Source of the DNA: Lytechinus pictus
Taxonomy: Eukaryota; Echinodermata; Echinoidea; Temnopleuroida; Toxopneustidae
DNA length: 64,000 nt
Assembly (NCBI RefSeq): GCF_037042905.1
Contig: NC_087254.1
Location: forward strand, 19,276,603-19,340,602
Reading direction: 5' to 3'
Position 1 is the first letter of the stretch, and the number at the start of each line of letters is the position of its first letter. The notes under the pieces are model-generated. The model was not told the origin of the DNA and made no database searches. It worked only from the letters and a program-made list of their open reading frames with translations. Positions 1-11,714 of the stretch are shown here, one piece after another. Both the position numbers and the translations under genes were made by a program.

Positions 1-146
1 ACACAAGCAAAAATTAAGTATGAATGACGGAAAGGCATCGATAACCGTCATACTGGAAAATACAGCGACAACCATCTGTCACATCTTGAGCGTAAGTCCA
101 GAAAAGTAGACGTCACATATAAACGGGGCAAAGGGAGGGGGGTCGA

Positions 147-2396
147 TTAGTCACAAATAAAGTCCTCAAAACGAGCTGGCATGCGTCGACGACGCTGGGG
201 GCGTTGCAGCACAGGGGGGCTATTGGGTGGCGAGGGGAAAGCGCCGTCACACAAAGGGGTAGACAAAACAGGAGGGACCGGGGGAGGGGGATCCGGCTGG
301 GTGGCATCAGGTGGAGAAGCAGTGATAACCTCATCATCGTCGCTCTGTTGGGGATCCACGGGGTCCGATTGAGGCCGGGCAGGGAAACCAGGCACCTTCA
401 GACAGTCTGATGTTTTCACACGATAAGATGAGTCACGGAGCTGGGAGCCAACAAACTTCCTGATATTGCACCATGCACCGTCAACAGAGCCGACAAGGTA
501 GCGAGGGCGCGCCTGAGACTTGGTGCGATCACCACGAAGATAGACAAGGTCGCCGACTTCAATACCAACATCACCCGGAAGGATGCCGGACGGGGCCTTT
601 GCACGTTCACTGTGGGGGTGGTTAGCCATACGCTGGTGATGCTGGCTGGCAATGAGTTCTTTGTCAGAAATGGGAATCTGAGCATGGGAGAACTGGTCGC
701 GTTGAGTCCATATCTCACGCGCTGACAGGCCTCGCGAACGAAGACGGCTGTTTAGGCGGGCCGTGGCCAGAGACAATGTCAAAGGAGAGAGGGGCTCGCC
801 GCGAGGAGCATGGCGGAGCAGCTCGTCCTGAAGCTCGCGTATGGCCTTCTCAGCAACCGGGTTCTTATTGGCATTCTTGGGGCGGCCGAGCTCGATGGAT
901 ATGCCAAGCGAAGCAAGCTGGTGGTCATCACGTAAGGAGGAAAACCCAGGGGCAGGATCAGTCCGAACGACAGCATGGGGGCCATTGAGTGGATGAAGCT
1001 CAACACATAGACGAATCAGAGCTTCACGAAGAGTATCCCGGCGCTCATCAGCAATGAGGCAAGTAGCAGTGTATGCGGATACAGATTCACGGAGCACAAG
1101 GATCAACTGCTTTGCCCGCTTAAGAACATCTGCTGCGAAGTTAACACCGACTACTTCAGGGGGATCGCCAGAGGACTGAGCAGCCATTGTAGAGGGAGCA
1201 GTGCGGAGAGAAGCACACTGGTGGCATCGATCAGTGACCTGCTTGATGGCGTGATCCATATCCAGGGCGAAGAAGTGCCTGTTGACAACGGATTTGAGCT
1301 GACTCTGTGTTGGGTGATCAAGTTGGAGGTGAATGGATGTGAGGATACCAGCAAGGACGTTTCGAGGCACGATAATGCATTCACGTGGGGAAAGGAGGGG
1401 AACTTCTCTACGCACCACAAGGAGACCATCACGTGCTATTGTGGCAACGCGAAGATACCGCTTGACATCCTTGATGTCAGTCAACTTCTTGGATGGACGC
1501 GTCCCCTGATGGAGGTGGGCATGTGTGCGTCGAAGATCAGAACATTCAGCCTGGATGCTGTGCCAGGCAGACCGTGACGTGAAGGGGAGTTTCTCTCGGC
1601 CAGCAAGGACTTCACTCGGTGTGATCCGATGGACGACGGAATCTTCGGTTGTGTGGATGAACAAGCAAATCTGACACGAGGGATCAGCACAAGGAGCAGC
1701 ATTACGACTAGCAAAGTCAGATGGGATGTTAACAGCACCAGCCAGGTGCTGGATGGAACACTGATACCTACTGACATTGGAGAGGAAGGTATACACCCGA
1801 GGACTTGCAGAGAACACACCACGACACAACTTCTCAAAGGCTTGGACACAGGGTTTGCTATCTGTGAGAATACATGAGCGGTGACGGGATTGAACCATAT
1901 ATGGGCCGAAATGAGTGCAAGCAGCCGAGATAGACAGGGCTTCGACTTCACAGGGTAACCATGTGATCTGCCGCCCGCGCAGTTTTGCACTGTAAAATCC
2001 AGCCAGATGAGGCTTGCCAGCCCTGGTAACGTACATCGTAGAGCCAATTCCATGGTTCCGGACAGCGCCATCCATGACGATCCAAATCTGATCAGATGGA
2101 TGGGGGAGTGTAATGGTACGAGGAGAGGAAAGGGCATCTCGACAAGCTTGGAAGGCATCGCGTAAGTCATCAGACCAGTCAATGCGGTCAGAAGAAGAAC
2201 GACCAGCAACAACAGCATCTAAGGGGCTGAGCAACACAGCACAATGAGGAACAACTCGTGAAATCATCTTGTAGGCACCAATGAATGATCTCAAACCCTT
2301 GACAGTCTTGGGTAGGTCACAAGAGGCCAGGGCCGCGACACGGTGTGGGCTAGAGCTAAGAGTGCCCTGAGACCAGATCCAACCAAGAACGCCAGT
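147..2396 (-). CDS. RT end, RNase H and integrase part of the polyprotein
   Basis: In-frame continuation after the TGA; the part from 2294 has 715 codons, and numbers below count from that codon. RNase H: D75 (VMDGAV), E116 or E118, D145 (LTDSK) and D193 (SDFASR) match the four acidic catalytic positions. The integrase N-terminal zinc site is H322-x4-H327-x29-C357-x2-C360. The catalytic core has D389, D446 and E482; the last two are separated by 35 residues, the classical DD35E spacing. The C-terminal 140 residues are Pro-rich and hydrophilic. No chromodomain or envelope ORF is visible downstream. All catalytic residues are intact, so the inactivating lesion is the upstream TGA alone. Confidence 0.85.
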   Translation of the reverse strand, partial: TGVLGWIWSQGTLSSSPHRVAALASCDLPKTVKGLRSFIGAYKMISRVVPHCAVLLSPLDAVVAGRSSSDRIDWSDDLRDAFQACRDALSSPRTITLPHPSDQIWIVMDGAVRNHGIGSTMYVTRAGKPHLAGFYSAKLRGRQITWLPCEVEALSISAACTHFGPYMVQSRHRSCILTDSKPCVQAFEKLCRGVFSASPRVYTFLSNVSRYQCSIQHLAGAVNIPSDFASRNAAPCADPSCQICLFIHTTEDSVVHRITPSEVLAGREKLPFTSRSAWHSIQAECSDLRRTHAHLHQGTRPSKKLTDIKDVKRYLRVATIARDGLLVVRREVPLLSPRECIIVPRNVLAGILTSIHLQLDHPTQSQLKSVVNRHFFALDMDHAIKQVTDRCHQCASLRTAPSTMAAQSSGDPPEVVGVNFAADVLKRAKQLILVLRESVSAYTATCLIADERRDTLREALIRLCVELHPLNGPHAVVRTDPAPGFSSLRDDHQLASLGISIELGRPKNANKNPVAEKAIRELQDELLRHAPRGEPLSPLTLSLATARLNSRLRSRGLSAREIWTQRDQFSHAQIPISDKELIASQHHQRMANHPHSERAKAPSGILPGDVGIEVGDLVYLRGDRTKSQARPRYLVGSVDGAWCNIRKFVGSQLRDSSYRVKTSDCLKVPGFPARPQSDPVDPQQSDDDEVITASPPDATQPDPPPPVPPVLSTPLCDGAFPSPPNSPPVLQRPQRRRRMPARFEDFICD

Positions 2397-5003
2397 TCAT
2401 TTGGGGCAAACGACTGTCTTCTTAGGGGAAAGGCGAAGTCCAGCAGAACGGAGAGCATGTAAGACACGAGTCCAATTATCCAAGAGCTCATTGGGGGTAT
2501 TCCCCCCACAGAACAAGTCATCGGCCAATTTGACAACCACACCTTCATGTAACAAATCACCAAGGACACGGCACATCAGCTCCTCAAGGGCTGTTTCTGA
2601 TCCAGGCATACCCATTGCTGACCTAGTGTATACCCTTACTCCGCGAAATGGAGTTGCCACGCCACAATATTTCATTGAGGCCTTTGCAAGGGGGATCTGA
2701 TAAAAGGCACTGATAAGGTCTGAGGTAATAAGGTACCGCCATTGACCAATATAGCGAAGGGTTGAGTCAACGTCAGGTAAAAGGGATGGTTGTGGTTTGG
2801 AGTAACGTCCAACATCGGCAAAGGCTGTTACGAGTCTAAAACCACCATTGGGTTTCTTTACCAAGAAAGAAGGATTGAGGTACTCTACAGTAATGCCCAC
2901 ATCCTCTGGGCGGGCAAACACACCGACTTGTTCCAACTCATCAAATTTGTTTTGAAGTTCAACGAGGGATGGGCGGGCATACATGGGCAAGCGGCCCTTC
3001 CGCTGATGAGGCTGGACCGGACCCATGTTCACCACCGCTTCAAATGGACCAGCAGAACCATTGTAACCCTTGAACGCAGGATCGAACACGTCATCAAACT
3101 CAGAATGGAGCATGGCAAAGTCCTGTCGTAAGCTAGGAGAGAGGATGCTATCCGGATCTAATGAGATAGCATCGGAGTGTTTACTAACTCTAGGCACGGA
3201 GGGCCGTGGCTTGACCGGCTCAGGTACAAGTGGGCCAGATTTAGTTGACTCATTAACATACACGGGCCTAACTTGACAAAAATGCTCGTTCTTGCGGAGA
3301 AGACGAGGCTCATCTGAGAGATTTGGGATACGAACTTTGCCTGCTACACTTGATATGATACAGGGATCAGGCCATGACTGGCGAGCACTGGAAGGAACTT
3401 TCGAACTGACAACACGGGGTTCGAGGGCAACAGTCTCATGGGATAACAAATCAACAGGAAGTGTCAATTCAACAAAATCACCAGGCCATAGGACGGTGGA
3501 CTGCGGAGGGGCACGAAGGACATGTGCCCGACGAACAGCATGTGACTTCTTTTTAGACAAGGGCTTAGAGCCATAAGTAATCACTAAGTCATCGCCGATG
3601 CATATTTGGCGTTTGGCAGGCCGAACAGAGACATCATTGAGTTCCATAAAGGGAGTCCCAGCGAGAACTTCAACATCCAACTCATGAACAACAAGACCCT
3701 CAAAAACAAGTTGCTGAGATTCACGTGAGAAGGTGAGGCATGTTTCTCCTACTACTTCCAAGGGAGACACACCATCCGCCTGATGTGCAGACTGCGAACT
3801 AGGTTTTATTTCACCGCCAAGGGCTTGCACAGTTGCGGCACGAATCATGTTACCTGTGGCACCACTGTCCACCGTAATACGGGTGGTATGGTGCCCAAAA
3901 AAGGCATCAAAATACGGAGACTGGCGAATCTGTACTCGCATGGCAGAAGTTTGAGAATGCTGAGGATTCTCATCTGTGGGGCTGACAGCTGATGGAGCTC
4001 GTTCAGGCTCCCCGGAATCACTGTTGTCGTCAAAGTTCTCGTCTTCAAAGATATTGGCGACTTGTCGGGCTTTGGCTATGAAGCGACGATCTTGTTCTGG
4101 CAAATATGTACACTCGCTAAGGTAATGAGTATCGGGCCGGCGAGCCTCGCGGCAAAGAGGGCAGTATTTGTGAGGACGTGTTTTATCGGAATACTGTGGT
4201 TTCGTAGTGCGGCGTGGTTGAGCCTGAGTGGGAAACTTGCTCATGCGTCCCTTCCGCTGAGGGAAAGAGGCATTAGCACGCATAGCACGAGAGTTTTCGG
4301 AGGAGTGAATCTCATCGAGCAGGCTGTTGAGGGCTTGAGAAATCTCTGGCTTGAGAGATGAGAGAGATCGAGCGCGTAGCTCAGTGCCATACCTCTGCTT
4401 TACCAGATGAGGGAGATCAGCATGGATCAATTGTAACCATTGGAGGACTATGAAATTCTCAAGTGTAGGAGTCAACTCTTCATCTTCAGAAATCACTTCA
4501 CCATGGTGAGATATACCACCATTAACCTTAAGGAGATTATCATCAACGAAGGCAAGGATTCTTTGATACAAATCCTCCGGGCGTTCATCCGCCTCTAGCT
4601 TGATATTGCAAAAATCAAGGAAGTGGGCACCACTGCTTTGAAAGCCATAATGTAGCCTGATTTTGCCCCAAATATCAACTAGTGAACTAGAATCACGAAT
4701 GATAGAATTGCGCGATATTATCGGGCAGTAATTCGCAATTTGCCCAAGCATTAGCTCCAACATGCTCGCTTTCTGTTGGGCAGACCTCCTGGTCTCTGAC
4801 GGCTCGGAAAGTGGGTCACTAGACATACCACGTAGTGGGTCATGTTTTGTTTTCTTATGCCACGTGAAATCGGCACCTAAGAATATGGCAAAATTGGGAT
4901 CGAGAGTGAGGATGTAAATCAAATTCTGCTTCCAATTCTCAAAAGATGTAACGGATTCGTTTTTAGTGAGACACCATTGTTTGGGTGCTCTGGGGGTAGC
5001 CAT
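2397..5003 (-). CDS. Gag, protease and most of reverse transcriptase (868 residues)
   Basis: Residues 1-250 are gag-like, rich in Leu and Trp, with no enzyme motif. A CCHC zinc knuckle spans 281-298 (C-x2-C-x8-H-x4-C), as in nucleocapsid domains that bind genomic RNA. The aspartic protease active site is DSGATG at 379-384. Reverse transcriptase occupies about 690-868: the [12 protein letters not shown] block near 760-772 holds the first catalytic Asp, and LADD at 826-829 replaces the usual YxDD. A Pro/Ser-rich linker separates protease and RT. The ORF stops prematurely in the RT palm/thumb boundary. Start ATG has AGCC immediately upstream in the coding direction. Confidence 0.85.
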   Translation of the reverse strand: MATPRAPKQWCLTKNESVTSFENWKQNLIYILTLDPNFAIFLGADFTWHKKTKHDPLRGMSSDPLSEPSETRRSAQQKASMLELMLGQIANYCPIISRNSIIRDSSSLVDIWGKIRLHYGFQSSGAHFLDFCNIKLEADERPEDLYQRILAFVDDNLLKVNGGISHHGEVISEDEELTPTLENFIVLQWLQLIHADLPHLVKQRYGTELRARSLSSLKPEISQALNSLLDEIHSSENSRAMRANASFPQRKGRMSKFPTQAQPRRTTKPQYSDKTRPHKYCPLCREARRPDTHYLSECTYLPEQDRRFIAKARQVANIFEDENFDDNSDSGEPERAPSAVSPTDENPQHSQTSAMRVQIRQSPYFDAFFGHHTTRITVDSGATGNMIRAATVQALGGEIKPSSQSAHQADGVSPLEVVGETCLTFSRESQQLVFEGLVVHELDVEVLAGTPFMELNDVSVRPAKRQICIGDDLVITYGSKPLSKKKSHAVRRAHVLRAPPQSTVLWPGDFVELTLPVDLLSHETVALEPRVVSSKVPSSARQSWPDPCIISSVAGKVRIPNLSDEPRLLRKNEHFCQVRPVYVNESTKSGPLVPEPVKPRPSVPRVSKHSDAISLDPDSILSPSLRQDFAMLHSEFDDVFDPAFKGYNGSAGPFEAVVNMGPVQPHQRKGRLPMYARPSLVELQNKFDELEQVGVFARPEDVGITVEYLNPSFLVKKPNGGFRLVTAFADVGRYSKPQPSLLPDVDSTLRYIGQWRYLITSDLISAFYQIPLAKASMKYCGVATPFRGVRVYTRSAMGMPGSETALEELMCRVLGDLLHEGVVVKLADDLFCGGNTPNELLDNWTRVLHALRSAGLRLSPKKTVVCPK

Positions 5004-5370
5004 AGTTTTAGTGACACGTAACTGGATAGATGGGACTATGATAGATCTACCGTACCGTTATGCCGAGCCGTGTTTGTGAGTGAAAGTTAGTACACTTACC
5101 CCAACAAGCTAGAGCTGGATGCCTGACTGCTAGGAAAGCACGAAGACCGTTTGGGCAGTGAAAAGGCTAGGATCCGTTTCCAAAGCTGCCACCACGAAAG
5201 AACAAACAAGTCGACAGACAAGGCGTACAATTTGAACTCTTTATTCAACACGACCCGCAGCAGGTAGGAGATGCTACCGAAGTGCTTACAAAGCACGCAA
5301 AACAGTAAAAACACTTCAACAAGCCAAAGCGACCACAAGGTGGCGCTATTACATAAAATAAGCAACACAC
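5004..5370 (-). promoter_or_regulatory. Retrotransposon leader and candidate 5' LTR
   Basis: Between the gag ATG and about 5370 there is no long ORF. On the minus strand an AATAAA hexamer lies at 5245-5240 and a TG-rich start (TGTGTTGCTTATTTTATG) near 5369, so an LTR of under 200 bp at about 5190-5370 is plausible. A GGGGTAAGT string near 5100 could be a leader splice donor. I could not confirm LTR ends or a primer-binding site because the second LTR is outside the window. Confidence 0.35.
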
Positions 5371-5374
5371 AATT

Positions 5375-6062
5375 AATGGCGCAGATCGTATCAGGACAAA
5401 GCCGGACAAACTTAGGACAACGTCCCGAGAGGTAAAATCAAGGACTCGCCGGATAATCAGAATAATTTACGGACAACCTCTTGATATACAAAGAAATTAT
5501 CGTCAAGTTATTAAATGAAAAACCATTTGTTTCCAAAACGACCCATTTGAGAGCAGGTGAGAATATAAAATTGTTTCGTCATCAAAATACACTTTTCAAA
5601 ATCGTTATTCCTATTAAATAAGCTACAAGATTTTCTTTTTTTTCAAATAAAAATTCATCCATATTTTATGCCTTCATACGAATGAATGAGAGGGAAAATA
5701 TCTCTTTTCGCCTGACATGTCAGAACAGTGTTATATTCTAACATGGAAACGCGCCCCATGATGTATCACATCATATCATAATTTGCATGATTATGCATCT
5801 ACCATATTGTTCATGATTTTATCATAGTCCATCGAATGAAAAAAAGAAGAAAAAAATGTCATTAAAATGTAACGGCGTTGACGTTTCAAATTTGGATTCG
5901 GACAAATTTTGATTTCCCGAACACCAGGAAGGGTTTAGGACAGCATGCGGACACTCCCAGGAATGTCCGGACAGATTGCGGAAGGGACGCGGATTACAAT
6001 TATTACATTCCGCGCCTTGTCCTGACGCTGTCCTGGCCCTAGTGGAAAACCCCTATAAAAGA
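5375..6062. repeat. Dispersed repeat rich in GGAC/GTCC motifs
   Basis: Many GGACA and TGTCC words occur near both ends (5390-5480 and 5935-6040), and the right end reads CTAGTGGAAAACC. The same ending (CTATAGTGGAAAACC), preceded by GTCCGCGCC, recurs at 16810-16850, with a shared GGACAGCATGC word, so this is a repeat family. Transposase ORFs are absent; the class is unknown. Confidence 0.5.
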
Positions 6063-6300
6063 CAATACTAGAAGCTTCCAGAACAGTGGAAATATATATA
6101 TATATATATATATATCTGTTCTGTATATATATATATCCCTTCTGTTCTGTACCCTTTGTTACACATTCACTTTGTTATTTCGACCTTATTTGTATGGTTT
6201 GTTCTGTTTGTTTCAATGCATTATAGGCCTGATGAAGGCCCCATTGGCCGAAAGCTTGTAATAAAGAGATACATGGAAGCTACGTCTTGCGTTGATGCTG
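6054..6300 (+). other. Repeat end with TATA box, hammerhead-like core and polyA signal
   Basis: TATAAAA at 6054-6060 is followed by AT microsatellites, then CTGATGA at 6229-6235, a 4-bp GGCC/GGCC stem, GAAA at 6250-6253 and AATAAA at 6260-6265. CTGATGA plus GAAA around a stem is the hammerhead ribozyme signature also found in Penelope-like and other retroelements. One extra A lies between CTGATGA and the stem, and the flanking stem I is not convincing, so activity is doubtful. Confidence 0.4.
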
Positions 6301-6369
6301 AATTATTTACAAGTGTACATAGAACATGACGCGCTGTAATACACGTTATGCAAAGGGCCCTCTTCTTTT

Positions 6370-6372
<3 letters not shown>

Positions 6373-6435
<63 letters not shown>
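6373..6435. repeat. (TA)n microsatellite
   Basis: About 31 uninterrupted TA dinucleotides, followed by a short TG-rich run. ORFs made of alternating Ile and Tyr here are artefacts of the repeat. Confidence 0.97.
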
Positions 6436-6438
<3 letters not shown>

Positions 6439-6439
6439 T

Positions 6440-8500
6440 GTGTGTGTGGGTGGATGTGTGTGTAAGCTGGCATTTTCTTCATCATCACATCAGATCAGAA
6501 CTCAGAGTTTCACACCAGACTTTATGTCAGAGCATAGTTTATTTCCAACTGGAATACAACATTTATCTTTTGTGGAATTATTTGTACGCCATCAATGAAC
6601 TACTGTTTGCAGTTACTTTGAGAAAGGAATTTTCATATCTCACCGAGATCATCAAGCTGTTTTGATGAACAATTTTCAACCCAGGGATTGCTGAAATTGA
6701 CTGTTAATCATCATCAACATCGTCTTCACAGACATTTCAACTTGTTACAGTGACTCTTGTTATTCATCGTGCTTCAACATCAGTTTCATCATCGCCATCA
6801 TTGTGAACTTTAATTTAAGGAATCTTTGCCAACCGACTTGGATTTTATTTGGATTTTATACAGGACTATCATACCCTTGGATTGCACATCTAACTCTTCA
6901 AGACATGTAAAATGTTTTGTTTTTGTTTTTTGATTGATCAATTTCCTGTAATAAAAGAAAAAGATATCAAATTTAAAACTAAATTTTCATTGTTATTTGT
7001 TGCAGTATCGTAACACTACCCCTTCAAAGAAACAAACAAAAATCAATTTTGAGCGGCTGATCAGGGAAAAGATGGTAAAAAAAAATCGCCCCCCCCCCCC
7101 ATCGGCGAATGCTGGATCTGCCCCTTGCAGCAGCAGTAGTAAGTGTACTAGCAGTGCCATCAATTGTAATTATTACCATCATCAAGAATCATCATCACAT
7201 ATGTAACAAAGAAAACAGCAGCGATGAAAAATAACATTATTTATTGGTAATGTGTTGTAATCATGAATAATGATGATAATGACAATATAATGATAATAAT
7301 GATAATAATGATGGTAATCATGATAATGATAAAGATTATAGTGATTTGATGACAGGAATAATTCTGACAGATCTGACCGCAATTTTGACAATTGTCATCC
7401 TTTGAAAATAGTTGACTCTAAAGAATGATAACAAGGTTGATTTCTATTCTATTCCATTAGGATTTTCCTTGTATTATTCTCTTTAGCCAACAAGAATGCT
7501 TTTAGACTTAATGATATTCTGAAAAGATTTGGTAAACTTGAACATAATCTTTAATTCTGTCATATCCAAATGGGCTATGTCAATGACATGATGAGCCAAA
7601 AAATTTTGAGGGGCCAAGAATGGCATATAGAGCAAAATTTTTTGCCAAAAAATGTTGAAAGCGATTGAAGCGAACGAGCGATTGTGACAATATGTTTAGA
7701 AAAAAATATCACATTTACTCCTTTTCCTTTCTTTTTTTCCTTTTCTAAGTTTATTCTTGATGGTGGAACTTCTTCTCTCTCTCTCTCTCTCTTTTTTTGG
7801 GGGGGGGTCTGATATTTTTTAAACAGGCGAGAAAGAGGAATGGGAAGAGAGAGAGAGGAGAAGGAGGATAAACATTTAAGGGCGTAAAAAGATGGGGGTG
7901 ACACATTTTGCTGGTTAGGCAGAATATACCGCAAAATCAGTTAATATGATGATAGGCAGTACATCTTGTCTAAATTTCATATATTTTTTGGGGGGGTCTA
8001 GTGTCTCAGATTGACAAAACAAAGTAAAAAAAAATGTTTACTTCTTTTTAATCATATGGTTCGACAGTGAATTTCATTTCACTACAGTTTCAAGAAAATA
8101 AACAACGTATTTGTTTTTGTGTCAATGTGGTTTAACAGAGAGCTCTATTTTACTGTTTCAAGAAATAATTAAGATTTACCTTCCCCCAACTAAGGACATG
8201 GGGTGCGCCCCGTTTATTTCATATCCTTTTGATTATAACTTCATTTTGTTAGTATTCTTTATTCCGGTTTTTTAGGTAAAAAAAGTGTAGAAGATACAAA
8301 AAAATGACAATTGAAATTTCAAAGTAGTTGTAAGCAGAAAAAAAACATTAATCTGACAAAAGTTTTCAGGCCTTGGCCTTGGGTATTGAGGCCTTGGCCT
8401 TGGAGGTTTGAGCCTGACTACAGCACTGTTACACTGACATAATACGTTAACATCTTAAGGAATTTTGGTATAAATTTAGGAGGATACGTGTACCACTATT
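6440..8500. other. Non-coding region with simple repeats
   Basis: I see no supported gene. It holds a poly-C run at 7089-7100, an ATG/ATAATG-type degenerate trinucleotide tract at 7265-7340, a CT run at 7769-7792 and a G run at 7799-7807. Positions 7585-7700 (GAGCCAAAAAATTTTGAGG and onward) resemble 37270-37440 and 51680-51840 and are a dispersed repeat fragment. Confidence 0.6.
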
Positions 8501-8504
8501 TAAA

Positions 8505-9295
8505 TAATGCGCACGCGAAACGCGAGCTGGAAATTGCTGATTTTCCGACTTAAAATAAATTATGCGAGCGGGAGTTAAACTTTTGATATCCGATCTCAAA
8601 TGGGACATTGTGATCACTTTTCCTAACAACAGGATGCATGCGTTATTACATTTTTACAATTGATGCAAGCGCGAAGCGCGAGCCAAAGTCTTCGATAAAA
8701 TGAAATACATCATAAAAAGAGGATAATCAAAAGGGATCCTGAAAAGGCATCTTTTCGAGGACTTTATTGTATGCACAATGAGGAGAGGTACTTTATAAAT
8801 CAAATAATTTGAGTGCTCAGCGCGAGCTGAAATATAATTCGTATATTTACTTCATAACTGAACATTTCATTTAATAATAATAATCCGCTTTTATATAGCG
8901 CTTAATACATCGAAACGACGTGTCTAAGCACTTTACAGATATATCATAACCCCGGTCGTCGGATTCAATCAGTCATTCCCGCACACAATGTGAGCGCATC
9001 CTCCACTCCCTGGGGAGTATTCCGGTGAGGTGCTTGCAGTAGTGGACAAGCTACAATGACTTTCACATCTTACCGGGTACCCATTTAACACCTGAGTCGA
9101 GAGTGGCAAAATGTGGATTAACGCCTTGCCAATTAAAGCACGGCGGACCGCGGTGGGATTCGAACACACGGCCTTCTGTTAACAAGATGAAAGTCAGAAC
9201 CACTACACCACGGCTCCTCCATTTAATCCTCTTGAACAAGATATTTATCTTATCGAAGAGGCAATGCGTGCGCGAAGCGTGAGCTGAAATTTGTT
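8505..9295. repeat. GC-hairpin satellite units
   Basis: Diverged copies of a unit centred on a GCGAGCGCGAAGCGCGAGC-like core recur at 8510, 8662, 8815 and 9266. Each is followed by an AT-rich stretch describing the same series of words. The core can form a short GCGC-GAA-GCGC hairpin. A SINE interrupts the series at 8871-9220. Confidence 0.7.
8871..9220 (-). mobile_element. tRNA-derived SINE
   Basis: Read on the minus strand, the head has an A box TGGTGTAGTGG (9210-9200) and a B box GTTCGAATCCC (9165-9155), spaced as in a tRNA gene. The body is unique and the tail is an ATT/TAA-rich run at 8871-8883. A second, head-truncated copy lies at 35960-36174 and shares the body words CGGGTACCCATTTA and GTCGAGAGTGGCAAA. 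SINEs are transcribed by RNA polymerase III and mobilised by a partner LINE, not seen here. Confidence 0.85.
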
Positions 9296-9649
9296 CATTT
9301 TCCAACGTGAAAACTGGATTTTCTAAGCAATTTTGTGATCGTGATCAAGATGCGTATCACGCTAATACAAAATACTGTAAACTCGAATCGCGAACAGAAC
9401 AATCTATGCACATCGACTTGAAAATGGTAATTTTTAAACCCCATGTTTTCCTCTTGTCCAAACTATTATCTCACTTGACTGACACTGCAAGCACGGAGAG
9501 CGAGCGAAATTTTAATTTTTAAATAATGACCTAAAAATGTTCTACTTGCAATTATTCCCTTCTTCTTATTTCATTCACGTTACTTCCTCCTCTTATCCTT
9601 CTTCTTCTTTTTGTTTTACTCCTTTCCTTCCTTTGTCTGGTACATGTAG

Positions 9650-9937
9650 ATGTCCGGGGGATGGATGTCCATGGGGAGATGTCCTAGGGGTACTTGTCCT
9701 AGGGGGTACTTGTCCTAGGGGTAGATGTCCGGGGGTCGGTGTCCGGGGGTAGATGTCCGGGGGTAGATTTCCTAGGGGTACTTGTCCTAGGGGGTACTTG
9801 TCCTAGGGGTAGATGTCCGGGGGTGGATGTCCGGGGGGGTAGATGTCCGGGGGTAGATTTCCGGGTAGATGTCCGAGGGGTGGATGTCGGGGGGTAGATA
9901 TCCGGGGGGTTGATGTCCGGGGGTAGATGTCCTAGGG
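9650..9937. repeat. Minisatellite, GATGTCCGGGGGTA-type units
   Basis: Some 15 imperfect units of about 17-20 bp alternate between GATGTCCGGGGGTA and ACTTGTCCTAGGGGGT forms. The array resumes at 10917-11000, so a hAT-like element has inserted in it. The units resemble the terminal minisatellite of the 13949-16181 element read on the other strand. Confidence 0.9.
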
Positions 9938-10916
9938 CAGGGGTTCTCAAACTTTTTCCTTGAAGGGCCAGATAGGACTCCAAGTAAACCTGAAAGGGCC
10001 AGGGTGAAGTGGATACTTAGAAGAAAAAATGAGTGGGAAGCGCAAAGACCCTTGCGGTTGGGGTCCTAGATGCTATCTTGTGCAATCCGGCCCTTACTTT
10101 GGGAGCATTTAATCCAACAAATTTATAACAGTTTCATATGGAACGCAGGCAAAATTAGAAAAGATTTCAAAATACAGCGAGATCAATATTAATGATAACA
10201 AAATTGTAGTACTTTGTTAAAAGGAATCTAGATTGTATCTATACATACCTGGTATAGGGGAGACAGATAATGTTTTGTATCAACATTTTTTTGTAGTCAA
10301 AGTAAAATGAATAATAGATCATGTCTGTTGTATACTCTAACAAGGGTGTCAGTCTCCTAATCACTTTCAATATGGGAAACGTGACAGTCTGTCAGCAACA
10401 AGTTGCTTGAACCTTGGTACAAAAGGTGTAATTGCCAGAAGGCACTGGTGCAATGGAGCCGCGGAAGCGGGGGCGGGGTTCCAAAACCATGTACAAAAAC
10501 GTAAAAATTGCCATATGATTGTGATTTTTGCATGGCCAGCCCCCCCCCCCCCCACTTTGAAAACCGTTCCACGGCCCCTGTCAAGGTACTTCGGTATGAG
10601 TTAGTTCTTTAAAATGTTCATTGTGGAAAATGCACTTTCGCACCTGTATGTAGATCTAAACATGGTGAGAACAGTGCTGGTCATCTAATAAGAAAGTAGA
10701 TCTAACAGACCGAAAAGGCTTCACTAAACTTTGTTTAAAAGTCACATTAATTTGACTGCCATTACTTTTATTACGGTTAGGTCTACATGGATTCACAATG
10801 TAATCATATTGAGCTATGTTTCATATTGTGACTTAAAAGTGATTAAAAAAAAACCAGCAGAGTCTCGCGGGCCGGATTGAGAAGCTCCGCGGGCCGTAGT
10901 TTGAGAACCCCTGTGA
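9938..10916 (+). mobile_element. Non-autonomous hAT-like element, copy 1
   Basis: Terminal inverted repeats CAGGGGTTCTCAAAC (left) and GTTTGAGAACCCCTG (right) are typical of hAT elements. The flanks share CCTAGGG, but the host is a minisatellite, so the target duplication is ambiguous. No transposase ORF is present. A nearly identical copy in the opposite orientation lies at 18742-19733. Both copies carry a smaller nested element. Confidence 0.85.
10451..10580. mobile_element. Nested MITE with GCCGCGGAA/TTCCACGGC ends
   Basis: About 130 bp with inverted ends (CAATGGAGCCGCGGAAGCGG on the left, GTTCCACGGCCCCTG on the right). It sits inside the hAT-like element and is present at the same place in the second copy (19096-19221), so it was nested before that copy spread. 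A relative stands alone at 48900-49066, and a fragment of its end is at 35785-35805. Confidence 0.75.
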
Positions 10917-11105
10917 CCTAGGGGGTACTCGTCCTAGGGGGTACTTGTCCTAAAGGGGTGGGTGTCAGGGGATGGATGTCCAGGGGGTCGATGTCTTAGA
11001 ATCGGCAACGGAACATAATACAAGACAAGAAAATTATAAAAAGTATCGAAGAACGGGGTAAAGGGGCCTAATTAGTATATCACTAAACAAACCTGAAAAC
11101 TTTAA

Positions 11106-11692
11106 GGGATGGTCCAGGCTGGAGATATTTATATCTCAATAAATAGAGTACAATCCAAGGAGGAAATACTGAAAAAAAATGATCAAAATCGGATAACAAA
11201 TGACGTATTGAATTTTTAAGATTTGCATTATTCCTGTGAAACAGTTCTAGGCATGTCTGCATGATTATTCATTAGGTGGGCTGATGATGTCATATCCCCT
11301 TTTGTATTGTATTATATGAAATTAGGTTTATTCAAAAAATTTCTACCAAGAACTAAAACAATTGGATTGACAACTGATTAAGTGCATTAGTTATTTATTG
11401 CCGCAACTTATTTCATCATAATGGAGACACATCATTTACACATGAAAAAAATGAATCAATTGTGATTTCATGTAATAACATAAGGAAAAGGAAAGTGGGG
11501 ATATGACATCATCAGCACACCTAATGAATATTTATGATGATGTGCATATAACGTTACTGTTTTCACAATATTGATAAAACTTTAAAATTCAATAACTTTG
11601 TTATCGATTTTGATGAAATTTTCAGCATTATACTTAGTGAATTTTACTCTATATTTTTAGATATAATTTTTTTTCAGCCGGGACCATCCCTT
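11106..11692. mobile_element. TTAA-type MITE with long inverted repeats (GGGATGGTCC family)
   Basis: Starts GGGATGGTCCAGGCTG after TTAA and ends CAGCCGGGACCATCCC before a TTGA that looks like a decayed TTAA. The arms are about 240 bp and mirror each other (TCAAAATCGGATAACAAATG against its complement). A better preserved relative lies at 46764-47343. A TTAA target fits Kolobok or piggyBac mobilisation. Confidence 0.8.
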
Positions 11693-11714
11693 TGATATTC
11701 CAAGAAGTGTTTTA

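Larger units (their letters stand above)
147..5003 (-). pseudogene. gag-pol polyprotein gene, single in-frame TGA
   Basis: One reading frame of 1,619 codons, start ATG at 5003-5001 and terminal stop at 147-149. It is broken only by TGA at 2399-2397. The 34 codons between that stop and the next start-like codon at 2294 stay in frame and carry the conserved LGW-type motif that normally follows the RT catalytic block, so the frame was once continuous. The stop lies after the LADD catalytic motif. A CpG-decay change of an arginine codon would explain it, as would stop read-through, but the position inside RT favours simple inactivation of this copy. Confidence 0.8.
1..5370 (-). mobile_element. 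Ty3/Gypsy-like LTR retrotransposon, truncated by the window edge
   Basis: A minus-strand retroelement whose coding part runs from 5003 down to 147. The domain order is gag, zinc knuckle, aspartic protease, reverse transcriptase, RNase H, integrase, which is the Ty3/Gypsy (and BEL/Pao) order; the RT and integrase motifs fit Ty3/Gypsy better. The 3' LTR is not visible: positions 1-146 do not match the candidate 5' leader at 5190-5370, so it should lie to the left of the window. The copy is nearly intact, with one in-frame stop. Exact clade was not determined. Confidence 0.85.

Noticed and set aside
181..2294. Other ORFs overlapping the retrotransposon on both strands
   Set aside because: They are shadows of the polyprotein frame, which alone carries catalytic motifs.
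6229..6300. Calling a functional hammerhead ribozyme
   Set aside because: An extra A interrupts the core-to-stem junction and no convincing stem I could be drawn; kept only as a hammerhead-like signature.
6326..6665. ORFs with long Ile-Tyr runs
   Set aside because: They translate the (TA)n microsatellite.
8871..9220. A genuine tRNA gene
   Set aside because: A and B boxes are present, but the acceptor and other stems do not close and a SINE body and tail follow.
9699..9983. Pro/Thr-rich 94-residue ORF
   Set aside because: It lies over the GATGTCCGGGGGTA minisatellite and the edge of a hAT-like element.
10357..10604. ORFs in the hAT-like pair (also at 19092-19315)
   Set aside because: They cross a nested MITE and poly-C/poly-G tracts, contain no domain, and appear in both strands.
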